DNA of 64,000 nt from Nocardia speluncae NBRC 108251 (GCF_001613245.1 NZ_BDBZ01000040.1:1-64000), one strand, 5' to 3'; counted from the first letter of the stretch, positions 25,287 through 34,186 are shown. Notes: generated from the letters alone by a model not told the origin. Translations and numbers: made by a program.

Positions 25287-26432
25287 TCATACGACCGGTC
25301 CGGCTCCCGGCCCGGCGACGGCTTCGAAAGTTCTCGACCGGTCGTACCCCATCTCGGCCAGGCGCTGCCGCACCGCCGACCCGACCCGCTCGGCGTCGGC
25401 AGTGTCGACCAGGGCGATGATGCTGCCCCCGAATCCACCGCCCACCATCCGCGACCCGTGCGCCCCGGCCTCCTGTGCCGTGTCGACAGCGGTATCCAGG
25501 ACCTCGGTGGATACGGCGAAATCGTCGCGCAGCGAGGTGTGCCCTTCGCTCAGCAGGGGGCCGATCGCCCGGGGGTCGGCCCCCTCGCGGAGCAGTTCGG
25601 CCACCCGGCGCACCCGCTCGTTCTCGCTCACCACATGGTGTGCGCGCCGGTACAGCACGGGGTCGTCGAGGCCGGTGAGCTGATCTACACCGCCGATATC
25701 GCGCAGCGAACCCACACCTAGCGCGGCCGCCGCTTCGGCGCATTCGGCCCGGCGGGCGGCGTATTCGCCACCGGCGTGCTCGTGTGTCTGACCGGTATCG
25801 ATGACCAGTAGTCGCAGTCCGGTCGCCGCCAGGTCGAACGGGAGCTGTTCGAAACCCCCGGTTTCCGCGCTCTGGAAGGCGCGCACATCCAGGAACAGCG
25901 CATGTCCGGCGGTGCACAGGATCGAGGCGGCGTGATCGAGGATCCCGGTGGGCGCGCCCACGTAGTCGTTCTCGGCGGCACGGGCGATATCGATCAGTTC
26001 CCGGTCTCCGGTCGCCGGCGCGCAGAGATCTCGCAGAGCCACCGCGGCGGCACAGCACAATGCGGCCGAGGACGACAATCCGGCGCCGGCCGGTACGTCG
26101 CCGTCGAATTCGAGGTCCAGTCCCTCGATCCGATGCCCGCGCCGCCCGAACTCGGTAAGCACCCCGAGGGGATACCGTGCCCAGCCGGGTACCCGGTCCC
26201 GTTCGGCGGCCAGGTCCGCGGCGGGTAGGCGCACCGGTTCACCTGGGCGCTGCCGGGATCGCACCCGTACCAGCTCGTCGGCATGCCGGACGCCGCGGCA
26301 GGTGACTGCCAGCGGTATCGCGATCGGCAGGACGAACCCGTCGTTGTAGTCGGTGTGCTCACCGATCAGGTTGACCCGGCCGGGCGCCGACCAAACGCGG
26401 CGCGCGCCGGACCTCTCCTCGCTTTCGGTCAC
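25287..26432 (-). CDS. galK: Galactokinase
   Basis: GHMP kinase that phosphorylates galactose at C1 in the Leloir pathway. From GTG 26432 it has 381 residues. It has the galactokinase signature GRVNLIGEHTDYNDG near the N terminus, the GHMP ATP loop PAGAGLSSSAAL, the substrate segment NDYVGAPTGILDH, and the C-terminal GGGFGGSIIALVD. No galT or galE is adjacent. The frame extends 20 codons upstream but that part looks unlike the family. Confidence 0.92.
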   Translation of the reverse strand: MTESEERSGARRVWSAPGRVNLIGEHTDYNDGFVLPIAIPLAVTCRGVRHADELVRVRSRQRPGEPVRLPAADLAAERDRVPGWARYPLGVLTEFGRRGHRIEGLDLEFDGDVPAGAGLSSSAALCCAAAVALRDLCAPATGDRELIDIARAAENDYVGAPTGILDHAASILCTAGHALFLDVRAFQSAETGGFEQLPFDLAATGLRLLVIDTGQTHEHAGGEYAARRAECAEAAAALGVGSLRDIGGVDQLTGLDDPVLYRRAHHVVSENERVRRVAELLREGADPRAIGPLLSEGHTSLRDDFAVSTEVLDTAVDTAQEAGAHGSRMVGGGFGGSIIALVDTADAERVGSAVRQRLAEMGYDRSRTFEAVAGPGAGPVV

Positions 26433-26729
26433 CGGACCACCGTACGAGCTGCGACCGGCGGCCGGCCGGTACGTCGCCGGTGCTCGGAACACCCGTTACG
26501 ACGTTGTTGCGCCAAGACAGCGACAAATTCGGCACTGCATGTCATCATCGGACCAATAGTCCAGTTTTGGTGCCGGACGCGCAGCGCCCGGCTCGGACAT
26601 CCCCTCGTACAGGAAGACTCGGTTTCGTCAGCCGCCGCTCGCTGGGCAGGTAGAGCAGGACAGACAAGGATTTCCGACCTGAGACGCGGCTCGATTTCAC
26701 CGGGAATGGAGCGACAACAAGGGGGGCTG

Positions 26730-28247
26730 ATGATCATCAGCGATCCAGAGCGTGCAGGAAGATACGGTTTCCACGGGTTATGTTGCTGGGCGGTAGTTTC
26801 TGCGATCGCGGCTGCCGCGGTAGCGGTTCACCTGGTTGTCGACTCCCGCGTGCTGTCCTTGCTGGTGGCGGTATCGGCCGCACTGGGCGCCGCGGCGGCG
26901 ATCGTGATCGGGGTGCGCCGGCACCGGCCGGTTCCGGCTCTGCCCTGGTATCTGCTGGCGATCTCGGCCGCCCCCTTCGCCATCGGTACCGTCGTCCGTG
27001 AACTGACCCCGGCGGCGTCCACCCCTCTCGACGAGATCTGCACCCTCACCGGATATATCGGAACCGCGCTGGCAGGGCTGCTGTGGCTGCGGCCGCGCCG
27101 CGCCCGCGCGCATCCCGATGTGCTGCTGGACTCGGGACTGATCGGGCTCGGTGCCCTGCTGGCGTCCTGGATCTTTCTCATCGCCCCCGTCCGGCACTCC
27201 GACGAAGTGGCGATGAATACGCTGACCGCGGTGGTCTTTCCCGTCTTCGATGCGCTGCTGCTCACCCTGCTCGCGCATTCCCTGGCCACCTCGAGCCGAA
27301 CGGAAACCTCACTACGGCTACTGCATCTCGGCGTGGCGGGCGCCTTGCTCACCGATATCGGCTACCGGTTGGCGGCGGCGGGCGCGCTGACGGTGGATCC
27401 GGACGTGCTGCTTCTCCCACTCCTGGTTACCTACGTGGCGGTTGGCGCCGCGGCGCTGCACCCGACGATGACGGCATTGAGCGCACCGCGGTCGATCCGG
27501 CTGCACCATTCCCGGCAGCGCGCCAGCGTTATCGCGGTGGCCCTGGTGGTTTCCTCACTCGTTCCGGTGGCCCGGGCCCCACTCAGCCCGCTCGATCAGA
27601 TCATCGTGTCGGTAGTGCTGGCACTGCTGCTGATCGGGTTGCTGATCCGCAGTGAACGCGCCATCGGGCGCAGTGCCCGCAGTGAACGCCAGGCGAAGTA
27701 CCAGGCCGATCACGATCCGCTCACCGGACTGCTGAACCGTTCGGCGCTGCTGCGCGTTCTGCACCGTGAACATGCGGACTGGGCCGAGCGGTCACTGTGC
27801 CTGCTGTTCGTCGATCTGGACGAGTTCAAGGCGATCAACGACAGTTACGGGCATACGGTCGGCGACGAATTGATCGCCGAGGCCGCGAACCGGATTCGCA
27901 CAGCTGTACGCCGCGACGATGTCGTGGCCCGGTACGGCGGCGACGAATTCGTTGTGCTGGCACCGCTGGATCGCGACGAGGCGACCAAAATGGCCGAACG
28001 CCTACTGGGCACTTTCATGAAACCGTTCGGGCTCAGTATCGGCGAGGTACCACTCACCGCCAGTATCGGGCTGGCGTGCGGCGGACCACGCACTATCGAC
28101 GCCACCGTCTACGACCTCATCCGCGACGCCGACGCGGCCATGTATCTGGCGAAGCGCCGGGGGTTCGGCTACATGTTCCACGACGCCATGCGGCACACTC
28201 CGGCCGAGCCCGTTCAGCACGGCTGGCACCGGGAGACAGCGGTCTGA
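26730..28247 (+). CDS. Membrane-anchored GGDEF diguanylate cyclase
   Basis: 505 residues from ATG 26730, preceded by AAGGGGGG. About nine hydrophobic helices fill residues 15-315 with no known sensor family recognised. A short linker (RSARSERQAKYQADHD) leads to the GGDEF domain (about 330-490). The active loop YGGDEF is intact at 402-407 and the inhibitory I-site RxxD (Arg394 to Asp397) lies exactly five residues before GGDEF, so an active, product-inhibited cyclase making c-di-GMP is expected. There is no EAL domain. It is divergent from galK. Confidence 0.9.
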   Translation: MIISDPERAGRYGFHGLCCWAVVSAIAAAAVAVHLVVDSRVLSLLVAVSAALGAAAAIVIGVRRHRPVPALPWYLLAISAAPFAIGTVVRELTPAASTPLDEICTLTGYIGTALAGLLWLRPRRARAHPDVLLDSGLIGLGALLASWIFLIAPVRHSDEVAMNTLTAVVFPVFDALLLTLLAHSLATSSRTETSLRLLHLGVAGALLTDIGYRLAAAGALTVDPDVLLLPLLVTYVAVGAAALHPTMTALSAPRSIRLHHSRQRASVIAVALVVSSLVPVARAPLSPLDQIIVSVVLALLLIGLLIRSERAIGRSARSERQAKYQADHDPLTGLLNRSALLRVLHREHADWAERSLCLLFVDLDEFKAINDSYGHTVGDELIAEAANRIRTAVRRDDVVARYGGDEFVVLAPLDRDEATKMAERLLGTFMKPFGLSIGEVPLTASIGLACGGPRTIDATVYDLIRDADAAMYLAKRRGFGYMFHDAMRHTPAEPVQHGWHRETAV

Positions 28248-28251
28248 TAAC

Positions 28252-28290
28252 CGGATTCGGACCGCATCGGGAAGTCACAGTCCGAATCCG
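28252..28290. terminator. Bidirectional terminator between dgc and the H1-like gene
   Basis: 11-bp stem CGGATTCGGAC (28252-28262) and GTCCGAATCCG (28280-28290), 17-base loop, between convergent genes. Confidence 0.7.
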
Positions 28291-28308
28291 ATTCGTGCGC
28301 GAACCGGC

Positions 28309-29067
28309 TCAGTCCGACAGTTCCTCGAGCAGTTTGCGGGCCTGCTCCAATTCGGCCTGCAGTTGCTGGACTTTGGCTTCCTGCGCACCACGCACTGTTT
28401 CGAGCAAGCCTTCGACCACCTCGGCGACCTCGGGGTTCAGCAGTTTCGCTGCCTGGGCGATCGCCGTACCGGCGACCGGCACGGCGCGCGCGGTGCGTTT
28501 CTTACCGCTGGTCACATCGACGGTCCACTCACCGTCTGCGGTGCCGTTGATGGTGACCACGACCTCCGCCGCCTTGGCCTTGCGCGCGGCGGGCGCTTTG
28601 GCCGCCTTGGCCGGCGCCGGGGTGCGCGACGCGGCAGCCGGTTTGGCTTCGGCCGCGGGCTTGTTCGCGGTGCCGGCAGCGGATTCGGCGGCCCGTTTCT
28701 CGGAGGTGGTCTGGGACGCGGCGGTGGGCACGGGTACTTCCTTCGGCTCGGGGGTGGTTTTCGGCTCGGGCGCTGTTTTCGGCGCCGTGGGCGCGGGCTT
28801 GTCACGCGGTGGTTTGGTGAGTGTCACCTCGATGGGCCCGAAGGACAGTACGTCCTTCGACCCGGTGGGGCGGACCTGCAGAAAATCACCGTCGGACGGG
28901 TCGCCGAGTGAGACGACCTTGCCCGAACGCCCCTCGGTGACCCCCACCGCCGCGGCGGTGAACCACACCATCGGTGGGCGGCCCGCTGCGATCTCCGTGG
29001 AGATCTGCTCGAGGTCGTTGTCGGACAGGGGTTTCGGCTTCGCGCTCGATGGTGTTCGCGACGGCAT
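28309..29067 (-). CDS. Histone-H1-like Lys/Ala/Pro-rich protein (possibly DUF6319)
   Basis: 252 residues from ATG 29067 (GGAG upstream). The N-terminal 75 residues form a compact domain (DNDLEQISTEIAAGRPPMVWF, GRSGKVVSLGDPSDGDFLQV). The middle (about 85-165) is a low-complexity Ala/Pro/Lys linker (AKAAKAPAARKAKAAE) like bacterial histone-H1 tails. The C terminus is a heptad-rich coiled coil (EAKVQQLQAELEQARKLLEEL). It may be a nucleoid- or membrane-associated protein. I believe it belongs to the uncharacterised DUF6319 family but cannot verify that here. Confidence 0.65.
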   Translation of the reverse strand: MPSRTPSSAKPKPLSDNDLEQISTEIAAGRPPMVWFTAAAVGVTEGRSGKVVSLGDPSDGDFLQVRPTGSKDVLSFGPIEVTLTKPPRDKPAPTAPKTAPEPKTTPEPKEVPVPTAASQTTSEKRAAESAAGTANKPAAEAKPAAASRTPAPAKAAKAPAARKAKAAEVVVTINGTADGEWTVDVTSGKKRTARAVPVAGTAIAQAAKLLNPEVAEVVEGLLETVRGAQEAKVQQLQAELEQARKLLEELSD

Positions 29068-29174
29068 GGGCACTCCGGCAATCTCACTGTTTCGTCGAAT
29101 AGCTGCGTGCACAGATGATGCCGCACCGCACCGACATCTTCACACGCAGGCATGGCAAGACCTTCCGACCACGC

Positions 29175-29188
29175 TAGAACGTGTTCTA
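29175..29188. promoter_or_regulatory. KstR-type operator
   Basis: TAGAACGTGTTCTA is a perfect palindrome and fits the KstR consensus TNNAACNNGTTNNA at every fixed position. It lies 35 bp before the GTG of the SnoaL-like gene. KstR is the TetR repressor of cholesterol catabolism in mycobacteria and rhodococci. Confidence 0.75.
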
Positions 29189-29222
29189 CTATGGCCGCGA
29201 TCCGGACACCGAAGGAGGCATC

Positions 29223-30032
29223 GTGCCGCTCGACCCGACCGCCACCGAGCTGCGGAACGCCGTGCTGGCTTCACCGCGCGCGGTGGCCGCACACGATCGG
29301 GCCGCCTGGGTGGGCCTGTTCGCCCGCGACGCGGTGGTAAACGATCCCGTCGGCGCCGCCCCGCACCGCGGGCCCGATGCGATCGCCCGCTTCTACGACA
29401 CCTTCATCGCCCCCAACGACATCGTTTTCGACGTGGCCCACGATTTCGCGGGCCCGGCGACCGTCGTACGCGACCTCGCCATCACGATCACCATGTCGAC
29501 CGGCGCCCAGGTGCGAGTACCGATGCATCTGCGTTACGAGATCGCCACCGAAGACGGCGACCTGCGCATCTCCCATCTCGCGGCCTACTGGGAACTACTG
29601 CCGATGATCGGGCAGCTCATGGGAACCGGGATCGCCGGCCTGCGGGCGGGCACTCGCCTCGGCGGGCTGCTGCTGCGCAATCAGGGCATGTCCGGGCTGG
29701 TGGGCATGGCCCAGGCATGTACAGGCATCGGGCGGACCGGGAAAGAGATCGCACACCGGCTGTGCGCGGCCGCGGCCGCGGGAGATGCGGCGACCGTCAC
29801 CGAACTGGCGGGTGGTCGCGAAACGGTGCGATTGTGGTCGGGCGAGTCCGTTTCCGTTCCGGAACTGGTGGCGCGAGCCCGTGGCCTGCGCTGCGGAAAA
29901 ACCCTCGCCGCGGGGCGCTCGGTGACCGTCAGCGGCGAAACACCGGACGGTCCGGTGCTCTTGATCTTCGACTTCCATCCGGCGGCTCCACGTCTGGAAA
30001 CCCTCCGCGTCCACACGAGCACAGTCGGCTGA
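29223..30032 (+). CDS. SnoaL/ketosteroid-isomerase-like protein
   Basis: 269 residues from GTG 29223, with AGGAGG 6 bases upstream. The first about 125 residues form an NTF2-like cone: AVAAHDRAAWVGLFARDAVVNDPVG, HRGPDAIARFYDTFIAP, and LRYEIATEDGDLRISHLAAYWEL, the layout of SnoaL-like ketosteroid isomerases. A hydrophobic helical stretch follows (about 125-175), and the last about 90 residues form a second, smaller alpha/beta region. The KstR box directly upstream suggests a role in sterol degradation. Enzymatic activity is not proven by visible catalytic residues. Confidence 0.75.
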   Translation: MPLDPTATELRNAVLASPRAVAAHDRAAWVGLFARDAVVNDPVGAAPHRGPDAIARFYDTFIAPNDIVFDVAHDFAGPATVVRDLAITITMSTGAQVRVPMHLRYEIATEDGDLRISHLAAYWELLPMIGQLMGTGIAGLRAGTRLGGLLLRNQGMSGLVGMAQACTGIGRTGKEIAHRLCAAAAAGDAATVTELAGGRETVRLWSGESVSVPELVARARGLRCGKTLAAGRSVTVSGETPDGPVLLIFDFHPAAPRLETLRVHTSTVG

Positions 30033-30124
30033 CGCAGAGCAGTCCCTCCGCCGCCCCGGCCTGGCGTGCTCACGGCCGCAGCCGCAGGTCGGGGCACGAT
30101 TCCGTTGCGAGAACCTCCCGGCTA

Positions 30125-30151
30125 TTTACTGAGACTCCAAGTCCCGGTAAA
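30125..30151. promoter_or_regulatory. Dyad operator upstream of the AurF-like gene
   Basis: TTTAC-N4-ACT-N3-AGT-N4-GTAAA is a 27-bp inverted repeat with symmetric outer and inner blocks, 45 bp before the start at 30196. Its size fits a TetR dimer site, and a TetR gene lies just beyond the oxygenase gene. Confidence 0.5.
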
Positions 30152-30195
30152 TTTTGATGGAGAGATGTACGCCATCAACGCATGAGGAGGCATCG

Positions 30196-31197
30196 ATGAC
30201 GCCGTCGACTCTGCCCCGGACCCCGAAGCTCGACGCCCGTTACCGCGAGATGCTGGAAACGCTGTCGGAAGGCTCGGTGCACCGCCGCTTCGACCCTTAT
30301 CTCGATATCGATTGGGACGCGCCCGAACTAGCTCTCGACCGCGACGATCCGCGCTGGATCCTCTCCCCCGATTACGATCCACTCGGCGCCACCAGCTGGT
30401 ATCGGCAGTTGCCGGTCGAGAAGCAGATCGAGATCGGCCGGTGGCGTATCGCCAACGCCATCAAGGTGGGCGCAGCCTTCGAAACCGTCCTGATCCGCGG
30501 CATGATGCAGTACATCGCGAAACTGCCCAACGGATCGCCGGAGTTCCGCTACTGCCTGCACGAGATGACCGAAGAGTGCAATCACATCCAGATGTTCCAG
30601 GAGCTGGTGAACCGGATCGGCGACGATGTTCCCGGGATGCGGCCTATCTTCCGGGCCCTGTCCCCGCTCATCGGAGTGGCCGGCGGTTACGCCCATGTCG
30701 TTCTCTTCCTCGGAATTCTGGGTGGCGAGGAACCGATCGACCACTACCAGAAGGCGATGATCCGCAACGGCGCTAATCTGCCGCCGCTGGTGGTGCGGAC
30801 GATGGAGATCCATATCGCCGAGGAAGCCCGGCACATCTCGTTCGCGGGTGAGTTCCTGCGCGCACACATCGAAAAACTCGGCCCGGTCTCGACCGCGCTG
30901 TGCGGCATCACCTTCCCGCTGGCGCTGCGCTGGCTGGCCGGCGAGATCATGGCCCCGGCGCCCGAATTCGCCCGCCGATTCGATATACCGCGCTCGGTGA
31001 TCAAAGAGGCATTCTGGCGCAGTCCGCACTCCCGCGGGATCCTGTCCGGTTACTTCGGGGATATGCGCACCCTCGCCGACGAGCTGGGGCTGATGAACCC
31101 GGTCACCACCCGGCTGTGGCGGGCACTGGGGATAGACGGCGACCGCTCCCGCTATCGCAGCGAACCGGAACGCCGGATCCGGCCCGCGGTCGCCTGA
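30196..31197 (+). CDS. AurF-type diiron oxygenase
   Basis: 333 residues from ATG 30196, with AGGAGG 6 bases upstream. It belongs to the p-aminobenzoate N-oxygenase (AurF) family of ferritin-like diiron proteins. The two metal-ligand helices are visible: EMTEECNHIQMF and EIHIAEEARHISF, each with the ExxH-type set. A C-terminal RRFDIPRSVIKEAFWRSP segment is also typical. The substrate is unknown; homologs oxidise amines or fatty-acid derivatives. It is convergent with a TetR gene that may control it. Confidence 0.85.
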   Translation: MTPSTLPRTPKLDARYREMLETLSEGSVHRRFDPYLDIDWDAPELALDRDDPRWILSPDYDPLGATSWYRQLPVEKQIEIGRWRIANAIKVGAAFETVLIRGMMQYIAKLPNGSPEFRYCLHEMTEECNHIQMFQELVNRIGDDVPGMRPIFRALSPLIGVAGGYAHVVLFLGILGGEEPIDHYQKAMIRNGANLPPLVVRTMEIHIAEEARHISFAGEFLRAHIEKLGPVSTALCGITFPLALRWLAGEIMAPAPEFARRFDIPRSVIKEAFWRSPHSRGILSGYFGDMRTLADELGLMNPVTTRLWRALGIDGDRSRYRSEPERRIRPAVA

Positions 31198-31207
31198 CCC
31201 GGCACTT

Positions 31208-31241
31208 CGGCTCCGGACCGGGACTCCCCGGTCCGGAGCCG
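31208..31241. terminator. Bidirectional terminator between the AurF-like and TetR genes
   Basis: 15-bp GC-rich stem (31208-31222 with 31227-31241, starting CGGCTCCGGACCGG) and a 4-base ACTC loop. Confidence 0.8.
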
Positions 31242-31246
31242 GAAAC

Positions 31247-31975
31247 TCACTGGGTGAGGCTGAGCCCGGCGATCACCTCGGCCAGTTCCCGGTCCGGGTC
31301 CACTACCATGCCGACCGCCCGAGCGGCGCCGTCGAGAACGAACCACGCGTAGTCGGCCAGATCGGTGACCACCTCGGCGCGAGTCCGCACCGGCCGCGGA
31401 TCGGCGACCCAGGCGGCGAGCACTCCTTCGACCATCGTCACCACGGCGAACGGCACCGGCTCCAGGGCCGCCGAATCGACCCCCACGATCCTGCCGATCA
31501 CCTCGATGAGTTCACGTGAACGCGCCGAGATGCGAGTTTTCAGGCTACTGATCGCGTCGATACCGTCCGGCCCGCCCGCTGGTGGACCGGACCGCGCGAA
31601 CGCGGTGAGGTTGGGATGGTCGCCCATCCAGTCGGCCACCGCGCGCACAGTGCGGGTGATGATCTCGCGCACCGAACCGGTGGACACATCCAGCTGCGCG
31701 TCCAGAACAGCGCCCAGGTCGTCGATCAGATACGACCGGATCCGCCGGTCCAGATCTTCGCGACCGCTGAACTGCCGGTATACGACCGATTTGGCCACAC
31801 CGGCCCGTGTGGCGATCTGGACTACCGGGACCTCCGCCCCGGCCGGCTTCTCCTCGAGCAGTTCCACCGCGGCCTGCAGAATCAGGCGCTGCCGTTCGGT
31901 GTTGTGCTGTTGCCAGCGCGCCTCGTACCCATTGACCGCCCCCGGGATCCGCGACTGCGGTGAAGCCACCGACAT
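31247..31975 (-). CDS. TetR-family transcriptional regulator
   Basis: 242 residues from ATG 31975. The N-terminal HTH has RLILQAAVELLEEKPAGAEV followed by QIATRAGVAKSVVYRQFSGREDLDRRI (about residues 30-80), the standard TetR pattern. The C-terminal helical ligand domain ends with a region similar to TetR proteins of lipid pathways. It sits tail-to-tail with the AurF-like gene; the 27-bp dyad at 30125-30151 is its most plausible target. Confidence 0.88.
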   Translation of the reverse strand: MSVASPQSRIPGAVNGYEARWQQHNTERQRLILQAAVELLEEKPAGAEVPVVQIATRAGVAKSVVYRQFSGREDLDRRIRSYLIDDLGAVLDAQLDVSTGSVREIITRTVRAVADWMGDHPNLTAFARSGPPAGGPDGIDAISSLKTRISARSRELIEVIGRIVGVDSAALEPVPFAVVTMVEGVLAAWVADPRPVRTRAEVVTDLADYAWFVLDGAARAVGMVVDPDRELAEVIAGLSLTQ

Positions 31976-32475
31976 GTCTGGCAGTGTACCCAGCGTCACC
32001 GTGGGCAGGCACACGCGTGCGGTCCGGTTCTTCACCACGATTTCATCTGCGCCCGCATCCTGCACCCGCAAATGAAAGAACATTTACACATGCAGTAATG
32101 CGATATTTCCCACGCGGATCGCGTAATACTCCCGCCATATTCTACGAACCGGTCGTTTTGTCGATCATGATCTTGTCCACGACCTGCAGATACCCCGAAC
32201 TCGTTCCCGCACAGACTTATCCACATTACCGGTACATCGAGAACCATGGCCACGCTTCGAATCCGGAAAATCGGGGCGCGACAAATCTGAGCGCGTCTCC
32301 GTCGAAAAAGGCTAGAATTGCGGCACATTGGTACCGGGCGGGTCCGGCGATCTGCTGTCACAACGTTGCTCGGTCGCGGGAATTTCCGGCGAACCGGTTT
32401 CGGGGGCGGCGAAAATCGAAGCAGCGTACCCACGCGTGACAACCCGCCGGCGCACCACGTGTACAGGAGGCAAGG
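31976..32475. other. Intergenic region with a DnaA box and a -10-like site
   Basis: 500 bp that are AT-richer than the surroundings, with no supported gene. It contains an exact DnaA box TTATCCACA at 32217-32225, a short dyad TTTAC-N7-GTAAT near 32083-32099, and a -10-like TAGAAT at 32313-32318 that would give a leader of about 150 bases for the small gene at 32476. Confidence 0.45.
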
Positions 32476-32658
32476 ATGCCCGACAACACCGGCCCCGAGG
32501 AGAACGACGTGGAAACGACCGCCGACCACACCCCTGTGATCTGGCCCGAGCCCAGCCGTCTGGACGCCTGGTGGCGCGACATCATGGCCGACCCGGATTC
32601 GCCGGGCCCGGCCGGCGAATCCGAACCGTTCCCGCCGTCCCTCACCCGCAATGCCTGA
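32476..32658 (+). CDS. 60-residue acidic small protein, unknown function
   Basis: Frame with an ideal AGGAGG (32465-32470) 5 bases before its ATG. The product is acidic and Pro-rich with a tryptophan cluster (VIWPEPSRLDAWWRDIMADPD). No signal or membrane segment is visible. The strong ribosome site and composition favour a real gene; no family is recognised. The 291 bp that follow (32659-32949) show no gene. Confidence 0.5.
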   Translation: MPDNTGPEENDVETTADHTPVIWPEPSRLDAWWRDIMADPDSPGPAGESEPFPPSLTRNA

Positions 32659-32949
32659 TCCGCACGACTCCTACCCATACCCGACCGTTGATCACCATCC
32701 GGAAGGAGCAAAAGCGGACTCCCGGATCCGCCGCGACACGGCGGGGTAGGCGGGATTCTCGCGCGTCACCCCCGCTCGAGGATCGGATGCGCCCGATAAA
32801 CGCCCCCCGGTCAGTCGCGCCACCGCATATGAGCCGGTAAGCAGTCGGCCGCGCTCGAGCGTCACTCCATACCGATTCCACCTGCCGCCACGTGGGGACA
32901 TCGCAGAGCCGATCGGCAGGGCGCGGCGCGATTCATTGTTCGGGGGCCG

Positions 32950-33411
32950 TTACTCCCCTGGCGTTGTCGGCCGTCCCTCCGCCGCGCGGGGTGTGAGCCG
33001 CACCAAGGGGATCTCACGTGTGGTCCTTTTCTGGTAGTCGCCATAGACCGGGTAGTCGGCAACGATTTTGGGCCACAACGGCGCTCGCTCCTCCGGAGGC
33101 AGAACGTGCGCGATCATCGGCTTACGGGGCCCGTTGCGGAACGCCACCTCAACCGCCGGGTTGTCCCGGAGGTTGAGATACCACGCGGGATTCGCCGGGT
33201 CGCCCGCCCGGGAGGCGACGACTATGTAGTCGTCGCCGGCCACGATCGGTGCCGTCAGCATGACCGAACGAGGGTGACCGGATTTCCGGCCGATGGTGAT
33301 CAGTTCGAGAGCCGGCATCCCGAAGTACTCGGTCCCCAGCTTGCCGAAGCTGAGCCGCAACAGTGCGCGGTGCGCCGTATTGACGGCCCTGAGCGTGAAA
33401 TTCGACGGCAT
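32950..33411 (-). CDS. F420/deazaflavin-dependent nitroreductase-family oxidoreductase
   Basis: 153 residues matching the DDN-like family, which is abundant in Mycobacteriales. The family patches are visible: TIGRKSGHPRSVMLTAPIVAGDDYIVVAS, then GGDPxNPAWYLNL-like GDPANPAWYLNLRDNPAVEV, and the C-terminal VYGDYQKRTTREIPLVRLTP. Members use coenzyme F420H2 to reduce varied substrates, including prodrugs. The single small split-barrel domain is complete. Confidence 0.85.
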   Translation of the reverse strand: MPSNFTLRAVNTAHRALLRLSFGKLGTEYFGMPALELITIGRKSGHPRSVMLTAPIVAGDDYIVVASRAGDPANPAWYLNLRDNPAVEVAFRNGPRKPMIAHVLPPEERAPLWPKIVADYPVYGDYQKRTTREIPLVRLTPRAAEGRPTTPGE

Positions 33412-34044
33412 GGCAGGTCATCCTCCAGTTCGGGCAGCGGGTACCAGCAAACCAGTTCGGGTCTCGGTCCGGCAACGCCCACGGCGGGTTCGACGCACTC
33501 GCGCAGCGTTCCCAGGGATCACCGCCCACCGGTCGCCGTCGTTATCGCCTCGAATCCGTTGCGTCCGCGCAATGTTCGCGACCACCTCGTACATTCTTCG
33601 TTGCCGCTGCGTGACCTCCCGTGAACCGACACAATGAATTACACGAATGCGATTCGCCCGAATAACTTTCCGAGGCCCCGAAAATGTCTTATCTCACCAA
33701 GTTCTCGACGCCTTCTGTTCGGAATAGGCGAACCCGCAACGACACTACGAAGACCGCACCCCTTCAGTTAGCTGATGATTTGCCACATCGCATCACCGGA
33801 TAGCGCGGACCATCGGACAGAGCCCTCGGGTAGCGACAGAAACAGCCACAGCCGACCGAAGCCCCCCGAAATGCGGTCGCCCCCGCATCGGCGCACGCCG
33901 CAGAACCCTGCGATCCAGCCCGGCGGCGGACCGCCCACGACCGTCCACAGAACCCGAGAAAGCACAGCATTGCCCACGCCACAACCGCCGTAGCGGCACC
34001 GGATACGACCAGGGCAGCGGGGCGAACACGCTCCAGGAACAAGA
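33412..34044. other. Intergenic region without supported genes
   Basis: About 630 bp upstream of the oxidoreductase gene and downstream of the tRNA. Composition falls to lower GC near 33630-33780. A 44-codon frame starting near 33634 has no ribosome site and atypical codon use, so it is not called. Confidence 0.4.
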
Positions 34045-34080
34045 GAAGGGCCCGGAGAGGAAATCCTCTCCGGGCCCTTC
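34045..34080 (-). terminator. Terminator of the tRNA-fMet gene
   Basis: 16-bp perfect stem GAAGGGCCCGGAGAGG (34045-34060) with its complement (34065-34080) and a 4-base loop, 6 bases past the tRNA 3' end. On the minus strand a T-rich TCTTGTTCC follows. Confidence 0.85.
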
Positions 34081-34086
34081 CGGTAG

Positions 34087-34160
34087 TAGCGGGGACAGGA
34101 TTTGAACCTGCGACCTCTGGGTTATGAGCCCAGCGAGCTACCGAGCTGCTCCACCCCGCG
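34087..34160 (-). tRNA. Initiator tRNA-Met (anticodon CAT)
   Basis: 74 nt on the minus strand. The acceptor 5' strand CGCGGGG pairs with CCCCGC and leaves position 1 (C) unpaired against T72, the mismatch hallmark of initiator tRNAs. The D arm has AGCTCGGTAGCTC, and the anticodon stem has the three G-C pairs GGG/CCC around CTCATAA, also typical of initiators. The T arm is GCAGGTTCAAATCCTGT. The 3' CCA is not encoded (ACTACC follows). Confidence 0.93.
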
Positions 34161-34186
34161 TTGGGTGAACACAACATTACACACGA

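Noticed and set aside
33634..33768. 44-codon frame in the AT-richer gap
   Set aside because: No ribosome site and no coding-like codon bias; probably chance.
33764..34177. Minus-strand 137-codon frame across the tRNA
   Set aside because: It contains the SSVARWAHNPEVAGSNPVPATT-type phrase typical of translating a tRNA gene; the frame overlaps tRNA-fMet and its terminator.
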